Assembly (NCBI RefSeq): GCF_005870035.1
Contig: NZ_SWJG01000007.1
Coordinates: 62,001-126,000 of the forward strand
Origin: Spirosoma lacussanchae
GTDB taxonomy: Bacteria; Bacteroidota; Bacteroidia; Cytophagales; Spirosomataceae
DNA: 64,000 nt
Direction: 5' to 3'
Shown here piece by piece: positions 19,025-27,340 of the stretch. Below the pieces are notes generated by a model. It saw only the letters and a program-made list of their open reading frames with translations. It was not told where the DNA came from and did not search any database. Within the stretch, counting starts at the first letter, position 1. Every line of letters begins with the position of its first letter. The position numbers and the translations under genes are program-made.

Positions 19025-19810
19025 CTACTGAATCTCAAAGAAGTCGGCATCCAGATGGGCGGGAAAGCGCTCCCGAAACGCACGCAGTTCGCCGAGCGAA
19101 ATCGTCTGCTGGTGAATCCCTTCGGTATCCGACTGCCGGAACAGTACGTCACCCCTGGGGTCGATGATGGCTGAGTCGCCAGTATAGGGGTGTCCGTTAC
19201 CGTCGGTGCCGACCCGGTTGACGCCAACAACGTAGCTGAGGTTCTCGATGGCGCGAGCCTGCAGGAGGGTGTTCCAGGCATAACGCCGGGCGGCTGGCCA
19301 GTTAGCCACGTACAGTAGCAGATCGTACTCGAAGCCGGCCGGGGTACGGGCGGGGGTGTTGCGGCTCCAGACCGGAAAGCGGAGGTCGTAGCAAATAAGC
19401 GGACAGATGCGCCATCCTTTCCAGGTTTTGATCAGTCGGCGATTACCGGCGGTGTAGATGCCGTCTTCGCCCGCCATCCGGAACAGGTGGCGTTTATCAT
19501 AAGTGTCGAACTGGCCGTCGGGCTGCATCCAGATCAGCCGGTTGTAGAAAGCCGTCCCCTCGCGCACGACGTAACTGCCCGTTACGACGGCCCCCGTTTG
19601 AGCGGCCATCTGCTTCAGCCAGCGAAACGTGGTCAGGTTCATGGGTTCCGCTACGGCGGCCGCGTCCATAGTAAACCCGGTCGTGAACATCTCGGGCAGC
19701 ACAATCAGGTCTGTCGGTTCGGGCAGGGTCATAATCCGTTCCTCCAGTATAGCCCGGTTGGCTACCGGGTCCTGCCAGTATAAGTCGGGCTGAAGGAGGG
19801 TGAGATGCAT
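19025..19810 (-). CDS. Carbon-nitrogen hydrolase, omega-amidase type
   Basis: 261 residues, nitrilase superfamily. Catalytic triad E40 (VLPEMF), K106 (YDKRHLF) and C140 (LICYDLRFP). Length and motifs match the YafV/NIT2 branch, which hydrolyses alpha-ketoglutaramate or alpha-ketosuccinamate to the ketoacid and ammonia, repairing side products of transaminases. Cytoplasmic, no signal peptide. A terminator separates it from the upstream def gene, but only 60 bp lie between them, so read-through is possible. Confidence 0.88.
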   Translation of the reverse strand: MHLTLLQPDLYWQDPVANRAILEERIMTLPEPTDLIVLPEMFTTGFTMDAAAVAEPMNLTTFRWLKQMAAQTGAVVTGSYVVREGTAFYNRLIWMQPDGQFDTYDKRHLFRMAGEDGIYTAGNRRLIKTWKGWRICPLICYDLRFPVWSRNTPARTPAGFEYDLLLYVANWPAARRYAWNTLLQARAIENLSYVVGVNRVGTDGNGHPYTGDSAIIDPRGDVLFRQSDTEGIHQQTISLGELRAFRERFPAHLDADFFEIQ

Positions 19811-19829
19811 ACGCAGACAGGAACAAAAA

Positions 19830-19865
19830 CGGGAGAACCTGAATGATTTGTTTCAGGTTCTCCCG
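19830..19865 (-). terminator. Terminator downstream of def
   Basis: 13-bp perfect stem (19830-19842 with 19853-19865) and a ten-base loop, followed on the minus strand by GTTTTTGTT. It ends the ruvX-def transcript and lies just before the omega-amidase start. Confidence 0.7.
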
Positions 19866-19870
19866 CTTCT

Positions 19871-20443
19871 TTATTTGGGGAATTTCATCTTGTACTCGGC
19901 GTCGGTTTTGCCCCTGGTGATGTCGGCCAGTTTTTTCCGGATGAGCTGACGGCGCAGGCTGGGCAGATAATCGGTAAAGAGTTTGCCTTCGAGGTGGTCG
20001 TACTCGTGCTGGATGATGCGGGCGGCCATCCCGTCGTATTCTTCCTCGTGTTCGTTCCAGTCGGTGTCGAAGTAGCGGATAACGATAATTTCGGGCCGTA
20101 TCACCTCGCCCCGAATACCGGGAATACTCAGGCAGCCTTCTTCAAATCCCCAGTCTTCACCCGCTTCTTCAATGATTTCAGGGTTGATGAATACTTTCTT
20201 GAAGCCGACAACGCTCTGATCGATATCTTCTTCTTTCTCATCTTCGTTCAGCACCTGGCCATCGGCCACAAACATCCGGATACTCTGGCCGATCTGCGGT
20301 GCGGCCAGGCCAACGCCCGAAGCCGCATACATGGTTTCAAACATGTTCTCACTCAACGTTTTCACGTCGATTGAGCCGGGTTCAATGTCTTTCGCCCGCT
20401 TCCGGAGTACCGGATCGCCATAGGCAACGATAGGGAGGATCAT
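19871..20443 (-). CDS. def: Peptide deformylase
   Basis: 190 residues. It removes the formyl group from the initiator methionine of nascent proteins at the ribosome. All three family motifs are present: GVGLAAPQIG (43-52), EGCLS (102-106, C104 binds the metal) and QHEYDHLEG (145-153, H146 and H150 metal ligands, E147 catalytic). The acidic stretch NEDEKEEDID (66-75) is an insertion typical of Bacteroidota enzymes. It follows ruvX by 83 bp on the same strand, likely one transcript. Confidence 0.96.
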   Translation of the reverse strand: MILPIVAYGDPVLRKRAKDIEPGSIDVKTLSENMFETMYAASGVGLAAPQIGQSIRMFVADGQVLNEDEKEEDIDQSVVGFKKVFINPEIIEEAGEDWGFEEGCLSIPGIRGEVIRPEIIVIRYFDTDWNEHEEEYDGMAARIIQHEYDHLEGKLFTDYLPSLRRQLIRKKLADITRGKTDAEYKMKFPK

Positions 20444-20526
20444 ATAGTTAATGATGAACGATAAACAAGGAACGAGGGTCGTTGAATGAGGCTGTGTTCA
20501 GTCATCCGCGGGCCACCTTTCACGGC

Positions 20527-20946
20527 TTATCCTTCTTTTTTACTTTCCATAAACGACTGGAGAATGATGGCGGCACTGACTTTGTCGATGTTCCCTTTCT
20601 CGCGTCGATCTTTTTTGTTGCTTCCGCCCGCAATCATAGCTTGCAGCGCCATCTGGGACGTAAAGCGCTCATCATGCCAATAAACCGGAATGTCGGGCAA
20701 AGCGTTCTGTAAATGCCCCACGAACTTCCGCACCCGGGCTGCATTCTCCGAATCCGTGCCATCAAGCCGCCTGGGTAAACCAACGATAAACGCTTCTACC
20801 GGTTCCCGCTGTACATAGGCTTTGAGGTACTTGATCATCTCGTGCGACGGTACCGTCTCGAGCGCCGACGCAATCAGTTGCAGCGGGTCCGTTACGGCAA
20901 TACCGGTGCGTTTCTGTCCATAATCAATTGCCAGCAGTCGAGCCAT
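20527..20946 (-). CDS. ruvX: Putative pre-16S rRNA nuclease / Holliday junction resolvase RuvX (YqgF)
   Basis: 139 residues from the ATG at 20946, giving the standard N-terminus MARLLAIDYGQKRTG with catalytic D8. RNase H-like fold with the conserved GLPRRLDGT, WHDERFTS and a terminal DKVSAAIILQSF segment carrying the last acidic residue. The family processes the 5' end of 16S rRNA in E. coli and was earlier predicted to resolve Holliday junctions. An in-frame start six codons upstream would be inside the promoter. A -7 box lies seven bases before this ATG. Confidence 0.94.
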   Translation of the reverse strand: MARLLAIDYGQKRTGIAVTDPLQLIASALETVPSHEMIKYLKAYVQREPVEAFIVGLPRRLDGTDSENAARVRKFVGHLQNALPDIPVYWHDERFTSQMALQAMIAGGSNKKDRREKGNIDKVSAAIILQSFMESKKEG

Positions 20947-20953
20947 AGTGGGG

Positions 20954-20961
20954 CAAAGATA
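20954..20961 (-). promoter_or_regulatory. -7 box (TATCTTTG) before ruvX
   Basis: Exact TAnnTTTG on the minus strand ending seven bases before the ruvX ATG, so the leader would be at most a few bases. It sits immediately next to the MITE-like element. Confidence 0.45.
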
Positions 20962-20969
20962 CAAGATAT

Positions 20970-21102
20970 GTAGAGACGCGACCCTTCGCGTCTCACCTGC
21001 GTCAGCAATTGGGTTGACTTACTGGTTGTTACGCTCATAAGGGAGCGGATTGATTGCTGACGCACAGGAGATACGAGGGCCGCCGGGCGGTCACGTCTCT
21101 AC
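20970..21102. mobile_element. MITE-like element with nested inverted repeats
   Basis: About 133 bp with 9-bp outer ends (GTAGAGACG at 20970-20978, CGTCTCTAC at 21094-21102) and perfect 12-bp inner arms (20998-21009 with 21053-21064). The left end also forms a local hairpin (GAGACGCGA at 20973-20981 with TCGCGTCTC at 20986-20994). The TAGAGACGCG...CGCGTCTC type of sequence recurs in intergenic regions of many bacteria. It has no coding capacity and no clear target duplication. The right end overlaps the stop codon of the nucleotidyltransferase gene. Confidence 0.7.
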
Positions 21103-21689
21103 GGGGTGGGTTGCCAGGCGGCCAGGTCCTGGGGGGTGTCGAGGTCGATGGCACCCAGAGCAAAGGGTACAATGGCACAGTCGTCGGTGTACTGGCGGAT
21201 CAGTTTTCGGGCGCCTGCATCGCCAGTGAGTTGCCGGAAAACAGGTAGGTAGCGCCTGTCGAACAGGGCCGGTACGCCCAGGTGATCGGCTTCGCCGTAT
21301 TGGCAGGCCACAATGCCTTTGCCGGTCTCCTGACGGGTCCTGATGAGTTGCCGCAGCAGGTCGGGCGTAACGTGTGGCTGATCGGTCAGCAGCACCAGGA
21401 AAGCATCGATTGGCTGGTCGGCGAGGGCTGTCAGGCCCGCCCGCAACGAAGACCCCATGCCTTCGCTCCAGTCCGCATTGACGACGGTCTGGACCGGAAC
21501 GTCTGTCAGCTCAGCCCGGACCAGGTCCGCGTTGGCTCCGATCACCACAACAACCGGCGCCGTGGGTACCGACAGAGCCATACCGGCCATACGCCGAACC
21601 AGCGACTGACCTTCGTGTTGTACTAACTGTTTGGGCTGACCCAGCCGGCTCGAACTACCCGCGGCCAGCAGCAGTGTGGCGACTGTCAT
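21099..21689 (-). CDS. MobA/MocA-like nucleotidyltransferase
   Basis: 196 residues. N-terminal LLLAAGSSSRLGQPKQL is the NTP-binding loop of the MobA/MocA family (CTP or GTP:molybdopterin transferases). Other family marks: VVNADWSEGMGSSLRAG and LLTDQPHV, with the metal-binding Asp. It probably attaches a cytidylyl group to molybdopterin for the Mo hydroxylase encoded nearby. Its start overlaps the xdhC stop (TAATG), so the two are translationally coupled. Its TAG stop lies inside the terminal repeat of the MITE-like element, which may have reset the C-terminus. Confidence 0.87.
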   Translation of the reverse strand: MTVATLLLAAGSSSRLGQPKQLVQHEGQSLVRRMAGMALSVPTAPVVVVIGANADLVRAELTDVPVQTVVNADWSEGMGSSLRAGLTALADQPIDAFLVLLTDQPHVTPDLLRQLIRTRQETGKGIVACQYGEADHLGVPALFDRRYLPVFRQLTGDAGARKLIRQYTDDCAIVPFALGAIDLDTPQDLAAWQPTP

Positions 21690-22819
21690 TAGAGGGTGGT
21701 AACCGGATTGGCGTTACCCGACTGGCGCTCGTGAATAGGCCCGCTTTTGTCTTTCAGAAAGCCGCCCGATCGTTTCGTAAAGAAGGCCCGAACTTCAGCG
21801 ATGATCGACAGGGCAATCTCGTCGGGTGTTTCGGCGCCGATATCGAGGCCGATGGGCGCGTGAACCCGCTCCAGCCCGTCGGCCTCGAAGAACAACCCGT
21901 CTTTCTCGAACTCGGTCTGCATCTTCTCGAAGCGTTTGCGCGGGCCAAGCATCCCGATATACGGCACATCGGTGGCCAGCAGGGCCTGCAATACGGCTTT
22001 GTCGTAGTTGAAATTATGCGACATCAGCACGGCAGCGGTACGGTCGGTGATGGTTAGCTGATCGAGTACGGCTGCGCGGTCGGCGTAGAGTACGCAGGTC
22101 GCTACCGGAAATCGTTTGGGCGCCAAATGGGCCACACAATCGTCGGTGACGGTAACAGCCCAGCCCAGGTCGCGGGCCAGCCGTGCCACGGGCACCACGT
22201 CATAGCCCGCGCCGAAAATGACCAGCTCGATACCGGGGTCAATACGTTCGATAAATACCTGAACGGCGCCTGATCCTGTTTCGGCCGCCCGGGTCAGAGG
22301 TTTACCAACGGCGAGTACCTCCCGCATATCATCAACCAGCCAGTCGGGCGCAGTATTGTCCTGCTCGGTCAGCACAAAGCGGGAACCGGGCGTCAGATCG
22401 GGCGTTTCGCTGCTGAGTACGGTAGCCAGCGCCCGTACATCACGCTTCTGGACAAACTCATGCAGCACGGCAACCGGATGGTTCGGGTCGGCCGGGTCGA
22501 TGGGTTCGATCAGTACGTCGATGATGCCGTTGCAGCCCAGGCCAACGCCGAAACTATTGGCGCCATCGTCCATCGTATCGTAGGTAACCACCATCGGTTG
22601 CCGGTCAATCATGACCTGCCGGGCTTTGCGGAGGGCATCGCCTTCCAGGCACCCCCCGCTAATAGCTCCTTCCCAGCGCCCGTCGTCGGTGATGAGCATA
22701 CGGGCACCTGGTCGGCGGTACGAAGATCCTTCGACCCACACCACCGTCGCCAGCGCGGCTTTGCGCTCCGAAAAATTGATCTGGTTGAAGACGTCGACAA
22801 TGCGGGTTATTTCTTTCAT
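21689..22819 (-). CDS. xdhC: XdhC/CoxI family molybdenum hydroxylase maturation factor
   Basis: 376 residues. The N-terminal XdhC domain has WVEGSSYRRPGARM and GAISGGCLEGD; the C-terminal Rossmann domain has LVIFGAGYDVVPVARLA and the SHNFNYDKAVL and GMLGPRKR stretches. XdhC proteins bind molybdenum cofactor, help its sulfuration and insert it into xanthine-dehydrogenase-type enzymes. Coupled by a TAATG overlap to the nucleotidyltransferase gene. The presumed client is the Mo subunit at 23604-25784. An 11-bp inverted repeat just before its start may be an operator. Confidence 0.9.
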   Translation of the reverse strand: MKEITRIVDVFNQINFSERKAALATVVWVEGSSYRRPGARMLITDDGRWEGAISGGCLEGDALRKARQVMIDRQPMVVTYDTMDDGANSFGVGLGCNGIIDVLIEPIDPADPNHPVAVLHEFVQKRDVRALATVLSSETPDLTPGSRFVLTEQDNTAPDWLVDDMREVLAVGKPLTRAAETGSGAVQVFIERIDPGIELVIFGAGYDVVPVARLARDLGWAVTVTDDCVAHLAPKRFPVATCVLYADRAAVLDQLTITDRTAAVLMSHNFNYDKAVLQALLATDVPYIGMLGPRKRFEKMQTEFEKDGLFFEADGLERVHAPIGLDIGAETPDEIALSIIAEVRAFFTKRSGGFLKDKSGPIHERQSGNANPVTTL

Positions 22820-22835
22820 GAATGCCTTGAATTTG

Positions 22836-22875
22836 TATCATAAACAACCGCAAACGGACGGTGGTGTTTATGATA
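22836..22875. promoter_or_regulatory. Inverted repeat in the xdhC/SDR divergent region
   Basis: Perfect 11-bp arms TATCATAAACA (22836-22846) and TGTTTATGATA (22865-22875), 18 bp apart, centred between the divergent xdhC and SDR starts. It is far more AT-rich than its surroundings. Candidate operator for a dimeric regulator, or a hairpin in the xdhC leader. Confidence 0.5.
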
Positions 22876-22943
22876 ACGATAGAAGGGAACTATATTACCT
22901 GACCATAAGAAATAGATCACCCAAACGTAAACTCCAGACTGAT

Positions 22944-23603
22944 ATGCCTGCTAAACTTTGCGTAATCGTTGGCGCCGGACCCGGTATCGCGCTGGCCGTA
23001 GCCAACCGCTTTGGCCGCGAGGGCTATTCATTTGCCCTGATTGCCCGGCGGCAGGAAGCCCTGAACAGCTACGTAGCCGAGCTGGCGACTGTGGGCATCC
23101 ACGCGCAGGGCTATACCGCCGACATTGCCGACTTCGACGCCCTGGCCGCTACCCTGACCCGCATTCAGCAAACCCAGGGCGACGCGGACCTGCTTCTTTA
23201 CAACGCGTCGGAGTTCCTGTCTGGTACGCCAACTACCTACGAGCCGGAACCGTTCATGCACAGCCAGCGGATCTGCTTCGGTGGCCTGGTCGTAGCGGTG
23301 CAGGCCCTTGTGCCGCAGATGGAGCGCCAGGGCGGGGGCACGATCCTGACCACGGGGGGCGGTTCGGCCCTCAACCCAACGGCCGCATCGACGGCCCTGT
23401 CGGTGGGTAAGGCGGGTCTGCGTAACCTGACGCTGGGCCTGGCCGACGAGCTGGCCCAGCGTCCGATTCGAGTGGCTACCCTAACCGTAAACGGCGCGGT
23501 ACAGCCCGGTACTCACTTCGACCCGGTCCGGATTGCCGAGGTGTTCTGGGAGCTGGCTCAGCAGCCCGTTGCCACCGGCGAACGCGAACGAATATACCAG
23601 TAA
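22944..23603 (+). CDS. SDR-fold protein lacking the catalytic tyrosine
   Basis: 219 residues from the ATG at 22944. The Rossmann start VIVGAGPGIALAVANRFG and an arginine after the second strand (ALIARR) indicate NADP binding. The NAG-type motif is YNAS (86-89). Ser141 is present, but the YxxxK position reads LSVGK (Leu152, Lys156), so the general acid/base Tyr is missing and classical SDR chemistry is doubtful. It sits between the two halves of the Mo hydroxylase module in the opposite orientation, and its stop abuts the stop of the Mo subunit gene with no gap. Confidence 0.85.
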   Translation: MPAKLCVIVGAGPGIALAVANRFGREGYSFALIARRQEALNSYVAELATVGIHAQGYTADIADFDALAATLTRIQQTQGDADLLLYNASEFLSGTPTTYEPEPFMHSQRICFGGLVVAVQALVPQMERQGGGTILTTGGGSALNPTAASTALSVGKAGLRNLTLGLADELAQRPIRVATLTVNGAVQPGTHFDPVRIAEVFWELAQQPVATGERERIYQ

Positions 23604-25784
23604 TTAGACCGCGGCCAGATCGAACGGGAGCCGCCGAATCCGCTTGCCGGTAGCGGCAAAGACCGCGTTGGCCAGGGCCGGGGCCAGCGGAGGCAGACCC
23701 GGTTCGCCAACGCCTTTGATGGTTGGGCCACCTTCGGCCAGAATATGGACCTCGACGGCGGGCATTTCGTTGATGCGCAGCATCCGGTTGGTGTCGAAGT
23801 TGGTTTGTACGGCCTGGCCGTGGGCAAAGGTGATGCCATCTTTGGTAGCCGCCGTGAGCGCCATCGCTACCGAGCCTTCGATCTGCGCTTTCACGGCGTC
23901 GGGGTTGACAACCGTACCCAGGTCGATGACACAATAGACTTTCTCGACTTTTACCGAACCGTCGGCCTGTTTCGAGACCTCTACCACCTGCCCGGCCAGC
24001 CCGGCAAAGAACTCCCATTGCGCCACGCCCCGTCCCCAGCCCGCTGGCAGGGGTTTGTCCCAGCTGGAAACTTCGCGAAGTTTGGTTAGTACCCGTTTGG
24101 TATCGGAGTCTTTGGTGAGCATCGACAGTCGGTACGCCATGGGGTCCTGACCAGCTTTGTGGGCCATCTCGTCGAGGAAACACTCGTGCGAAAATGCCAG
24201 TGTCGAACTCGTCACCGACCGCCAGTACGTCAGCGGAATCTGAATATCGGCGTGTACATAGCGGGTGTTCAGGTTCGGAATTTCGTATTTCTGATCGCCG
24301 GTGCCTTCGAGCATGGTTCCGTCGGGCTTGGTTTTGTCGTACTTCGCGTCCATCGTGGCGTCGATGGAGGGAGAAATGACCTTATGCTGCATGGCAACGG
24401 CTTTCCCATCGGCCGAGAGGCCCGCGCGCAGGGCCGAGAACGTCATGGGACGGAACGGGCCCTGGGTGGTATCATCTTCGCGGGTCCAGACCAGCTTCAC
24501 GGGTTTGCCGGTTGCTTTGGCGAGCAGAGCGGCCTCCGTCGCATAATCCTGCGTCAGCCGTCGGCCGAAGCCCCCGCCGTTGAACAGCACATGAACCGTA
24601 ATATTCTCTTTCGGGATGGTCAACACTCTGGACAGTTCATCCTTGACCAGATCCGGTCCCTGGGCCGATACCCAGACCTCAACCTTATCCTGTGATTGCC
24701 AGTGGGCCAGTGCGTTCATGGGCTCCATGGTCGAGTGGCTGACGATGGGCGTCTCGTAAAAGGCTTCGACTTTGGTGGGCGCGTCGGCAAAGGTTTTGTC
24801 GAAGTCGCCCACGTTATGGCCCGTGATACCGTCTGCCTGAGCCAGGTCGCGCAGTTTTTTCTCGTAGTCGACGGAGTTGAACTGGTCGAGTCCTTTGGTA
24901 TCCCACTGTATCCGAAGTGCTTTTCGGCCCTGCAGCGCGGCCCAGTACGAGTCGGCAATGACGGCCACGCCCTCGTAGCGGTTCTTGTTCAGCACCCGTT
25001 CTACCCGTACGACTTGCTGAACCCCTTTCAGCCGGGTTGCCTGACTGGCGTCGTAGCTGATCAGCTTGCCACCAATAACCGGACTCCGCTCAACCGATGC
25101 GTAGACCATGCCCTTCACGCTGGCGTCGATCCCGAACTGGGCTTTGCCGGTTACCTTGAGCGGTATATCGGGCCGGGGCGTTGGTTTGCCCAGCATCCGG
25201 AACGTGGTAGGGTCTTTCAGTGCCGGATCTTTCGGCACGGGCAGCCGGGCGGCTGTTTCGGCCAGCTGGCCGTAGGTGAGTTTACGGCCGGTGGGTTTGT
25301 GGGTCACTACGGCCCGGTCGGCTTCGCACTCGCCAACAGGAACGTTCCATTGCTGGCTGGCGGCCTGCCGGAGCATCTCGCGGGCCGACGCGCCTACCTG
25401 CCGCAGCGCTTTGTACTGGCCCCGCACCGAGTAGCTGCCGCCCGCCGTCTGCGGGCCGTACTGGGCGTCGCCGTTGGTTTGCCGGATCGTAACCTGATCG
25501 AGCGAAACGCCTAGCTCTTCGGCCATCAGCGCCGGCAGCGACTGGTAGGTGCCCTGCCCAATTTCGGGGACCGGGTTCAGCAGCGTGATCCGGCCCGACG
25601 GCTCGATCTGGATGTAAGGCGTCAGCCCGAACGAGGGAGTTGGAGCCGCACCCGGGGCGATACTCAGGTTCTGAACGGCCGCGTCGGTAGACGACAGACC
25701 CAGCGCAAAAGCCGCCCCGGTCAGGCTGGCCGCTTTCAGGAAATGCCGGCGATTGAGGGTGGGTTGGGTAGGGTTCTGGCTCAT
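23604..25784 (-). CDS. Molybdopterin-binding subunit of a xanthine dehydrogenase/isoquinoline oxidoreductase-type enzyme
   Basis: 726 residues. It begins with a twin-arginine signal ([11 protein letters not shown]12-R13), so the folded cofactor-loaded protein is exported to the periplasm. The rest is an IorB-like Mo-binding chain: [17 protein letters not shown] and, near the C-terminus, [17 protein letters not shown], which contains the conserved active-site glutamate. It hydroxylates an N-heterocycle or oxidises an aldehyde; substrate unknown. The start overlaps the stop of the 2Fe-2S subunit gene by four bases (ATGA), so the subunits are coupled. No cytochrome c electron acceptor gene is adjacent. 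Confidence 0.92.
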   Translation of the reverse strand: MSQNPTQPTLNRRHFLKAASLTGAAFALGLSSTDAAVQNLSIAPGAAPTPSFGLTPYIQIEPSGRITLLNPVPEIGQGTYQSLPALMAEELGVSLDQVTIRQTNGDAQYGPQTAGGSYSVRGQYKALRQVGASAREMLRQAASQQWNVPVGECEADRAVVTHKPTGRKLTYGQLAETAARLPVPKDPALKDPTTFRMLGKPTPRPDIPLKVTGKAQFGIDASVKGMVYASVERSPVIGGKLISYDASQATRLKGVQQVVRVERVLNKNRYEGVAVIADSYWAALQGRKALRIQWDTKGLDQFNSVDYEKKLRDLAQADGITGHNVGDFDKTFADAPTKVEAFYETPIVSHSTMEPMNALAHWQSQDKVEVWVSAQGPDLVKDELSRVLTIPKENITVHVLFNGGGFGRRLTQDYATEAALLAKATGKPVKLVWTREDDTTQGPFRPMTFSALRAGLSADGKAVAMQHKVISPSIDATMDAKYDKTKPDGTMLEGTGDQKYEIPNLNTRYVHADIQIPLTYWRSVTSSTLAFSHECFLDEMAHKAGQDPMAYRLSMLTKDSDTKRVLTKLREVSSWDKPLPAGWGRGVAQWEFFAGLAGQVVEVSKQADGSVKVEKVYCVIDLGTVVNPDAVKAQIEGSVAMALTAATKDGITFAHGQAVQTNFDTNRMLRINEMPAVEVHILAEGGPTIKGVGEPGLPPLAPALANAVFAATGKRIRRLPFDLAAV

Positions 25785-26287
25785 CGCTTACCGAGTTTAG
25801 GCGTTGATTTCAGGGATTTGGGCGCACCGCTCAGGTCGGCCGATGCGGTATGAATCGCGGCCCGAATGCGGGTATAGGTGCCGCAGCGGCAGATGTTGCC
25901 CTGCATGGCCGCGTCGATGTCTTCGTCGGTGGGCTTGGGGTTCTGTTTGAGCAGGGCCACTGCACTCATGATCTGGCCCGACTGGCAGTAGCCGCACTGG
26001 GGCACCTGATGGGCTACCCAGGCTTTCTGAACGGGGTGGTCGCCGTTTTTGGCGATGCCTTCGATGGTGGTTATCTTCTGCCCGGCCACGGCCGACACCG
26101 GAACGCTGCACGAACGGGTAGGAGTGCCGTTGAGGTGAACCGTACAGGCACCGCACTGGGCAATGCCACACCCAAACTTGGTGCCGGTCAGGCCAACTAC
26201 ATCGCGGATGGCCCAGAGCAGTGGCATATCGGGGTCCACGTCGAGCGTGTGGGGTTGATTATTGATGGTAAGTTTTAAGGTAGCCAT
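25781..26287 (-). CDS. 2Fe-2S subunit of the molybdenum hydroxylase
   Basis: 168 residues, IorA/CoxS type. The plant-ferredoxin-like cluster site is [15 protein letters not shown], with the preceding GTKFG. The second, C-terminal cluster site is CGYCQSGQ...[13 protein letters not shown]. It passes electrons from the Mo centre of the partner chain to an external acceptor. First gene of the minus-strand operon; the Mo subunit start overlaps its stop. It has no signal peptide, so it would be carried to the periplasm with the Tat-tagged partner. Confidence 0.94.
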   Translation of the reverse strand: MATLKLTINNQPHTLDVDPDMPLLWAIRDVVGLTGTKFGCGIAQCGACTVHLNGTPTRSCSVPVSAVAGQKITTIEGIAKNGDHPVQKAWVAHQVPQCGYCQSGQIMSAVALLKQNPKPTDEDIDAAMQGNICRCGTYTRIRAAIHTASADLSGAPKSLKSTPKLGKR

Positions 26288-26385
26288 AGTGATAAGGGCG
26301 TTAGCATAGCGAAAGTTAGCGAGATTCGACGAAAATTTATGGGCACAAAGGCCTTACTTTCGGCTTCCCTGTCCGTTGTCTGTCT

Positions 26386-26886
26386 ATGCCCCTGATGAAC
26401 TATTGTCCGCAGTGCGCCAGCCCCCTCGTGAAAGGCGAAGCCAGCGGGCGCGAACGCCTGATCTGCTCCAAGCCCTGTGGCTACATTTATTACGATAATC
26501 CGCTGCCCGTAGTGGGTGCCATTGTCGAGTATGACAACGATACGGTGGTACTGACGCAGAATATTGGCTGGCCTGCTGAGTGGTTCGGTATCGTGACGGG
26601 GTTTCTGGAGCGGGGCGAAGCCCCCGCCGAGGCCATTCTGCGCGAGATTGAAGAAGAACTTGGCCTGACCGACGCCCGCATTGTGGAGTTTCTGGGGATT
26701 TACCCGTTCTTTCAGCGCAACGAAATTATTTTCACCTATCACGTTCGGGCCACCGGTACCATCCGCATGGACGAAACCGAACTGCAGGCCATTAAGCTGG
26801 TGCCCGTCAACGAACTGAAACCCTGGCCCTTCGGCACCGGGCCCGCCGTAAAGGAGTGGCTGGCTAAGCGCGGTATGGTTCGCTGA
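26386..26886 (+). CDS. NUDIX hydrolase with N-terminal zinc ribbon
   Basis: 166 residues. A zinc ribbon (C7, C10, C27, C31) precedes a complete Nudix box at 72-94 (G-x5-E-x7-REIEEELGL), which binds the metal and cleaves nucleoside diphosphates linked to another group. The ribbon plus Nudix layout resembles NADH pyrophosphatase-like proteins, but the chain lacks the larger NudC N-terminal domain. It could start at MPLMNY or at the Met four codons in. Divergent from the 2Fe-2S gene. Confidence 0.9.
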   Translation: MPLMNYCPQCASPLVKGEASGRERLICSKPCGYIYYDNPLPVVGAIVEYDNDTVVLTQNIGWPAEWFGIVTGFLERGEAPAEAILREIEEELGLTDARIVEFLGIYPFFQRNEIIFTYHVRATGTIRMDETELQAIKLVPVNELKPWPFGTGPAVKEWLAKRGMVR

Positions 26887-26900
26887 GCCACGCGGCTCCC

Positions 26901-26908
26901 TATCTTTG
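26901..26908 (+). promoter_or_regulatory. -7 box (TATCTTTG) for the NTF2-like/GNAT pair
   Basis: Exact TAnnTTTG, 19 bp before the ATG at 26928. No TTTG at the expected -33 distance. Confidence 0.45.
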
Positions 26909-26927
26909 CGGCTCAACGTCAGAACTT

Positions 26928-27335
26928 ATGACCGCCAACGAGACCGTTACTGCCTACTACGACGCGTTCAACCGGAAAGACTGGACCGCCATGCTGAACC
27001 TGCTGCATCCCGATGTGCGCCACGATGCCAACCAGGGCTCAACCCATGTCGGAAAAGCGCTGTTCGAGCAGTTTTTGCAGCATATGGATGAATGCTACGA
27101 CGAAACGCTGACCGACATCGTCGTGATGACCGAGCCCAGCGGGCGCCGGGCCGCCTGCGAATTTGTCGTCAACGGTGTCTACAAAAAAACCGACGGCGAT
27201 CTGCCGGCCGCTACCGGACAAACCTACGTGCTGCCGGCCGGGGCCTTTCTGGAAATCACCGACGGACTGATCAGCCGCGTAACAACCTACTACAACCTGC
27301 CCCTCTGGGAGTCGCTGGTGTTGGGTAAAAACTAG
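26928..27335 (+). CDS. NTF2-like/SnoaL family protein
   Basis: 135 residues with the family start (ANETVTAYYDAFNRKDWTAMLNLL), the histidine-rich HPDVRHDANQG turn and a C-terminal strand (GLISRVTTYYNL). The cone-shaped NTF2 fold is used for isomerases, dehydratases and simple ligand binding; which applies cannot be seen. Five bases separate it from the GNAT gene downstream, so they form one operon. Confidence 0.85.
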   Translation: MTANETVTAYYDAFNRKDWTAMLNLLHPDVRHDANQGSTHVGKALFEQFLQHMDECYDETLTDIVVMTEPSGRRAACEFVVNGVYKKTDGDLPAATGQTYVLPAGAFLEITDGLISRVTTYYNLPLWESLVLGKN

Positions 27336-27340
27336 GCCGC

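Noticed and set aside
18896..19174. Small + strand frames between DUF4301 and the amidase gene
   Set aside because: They run into the 3' end of the amidase gene in antisense, with no family similarity or start signals.
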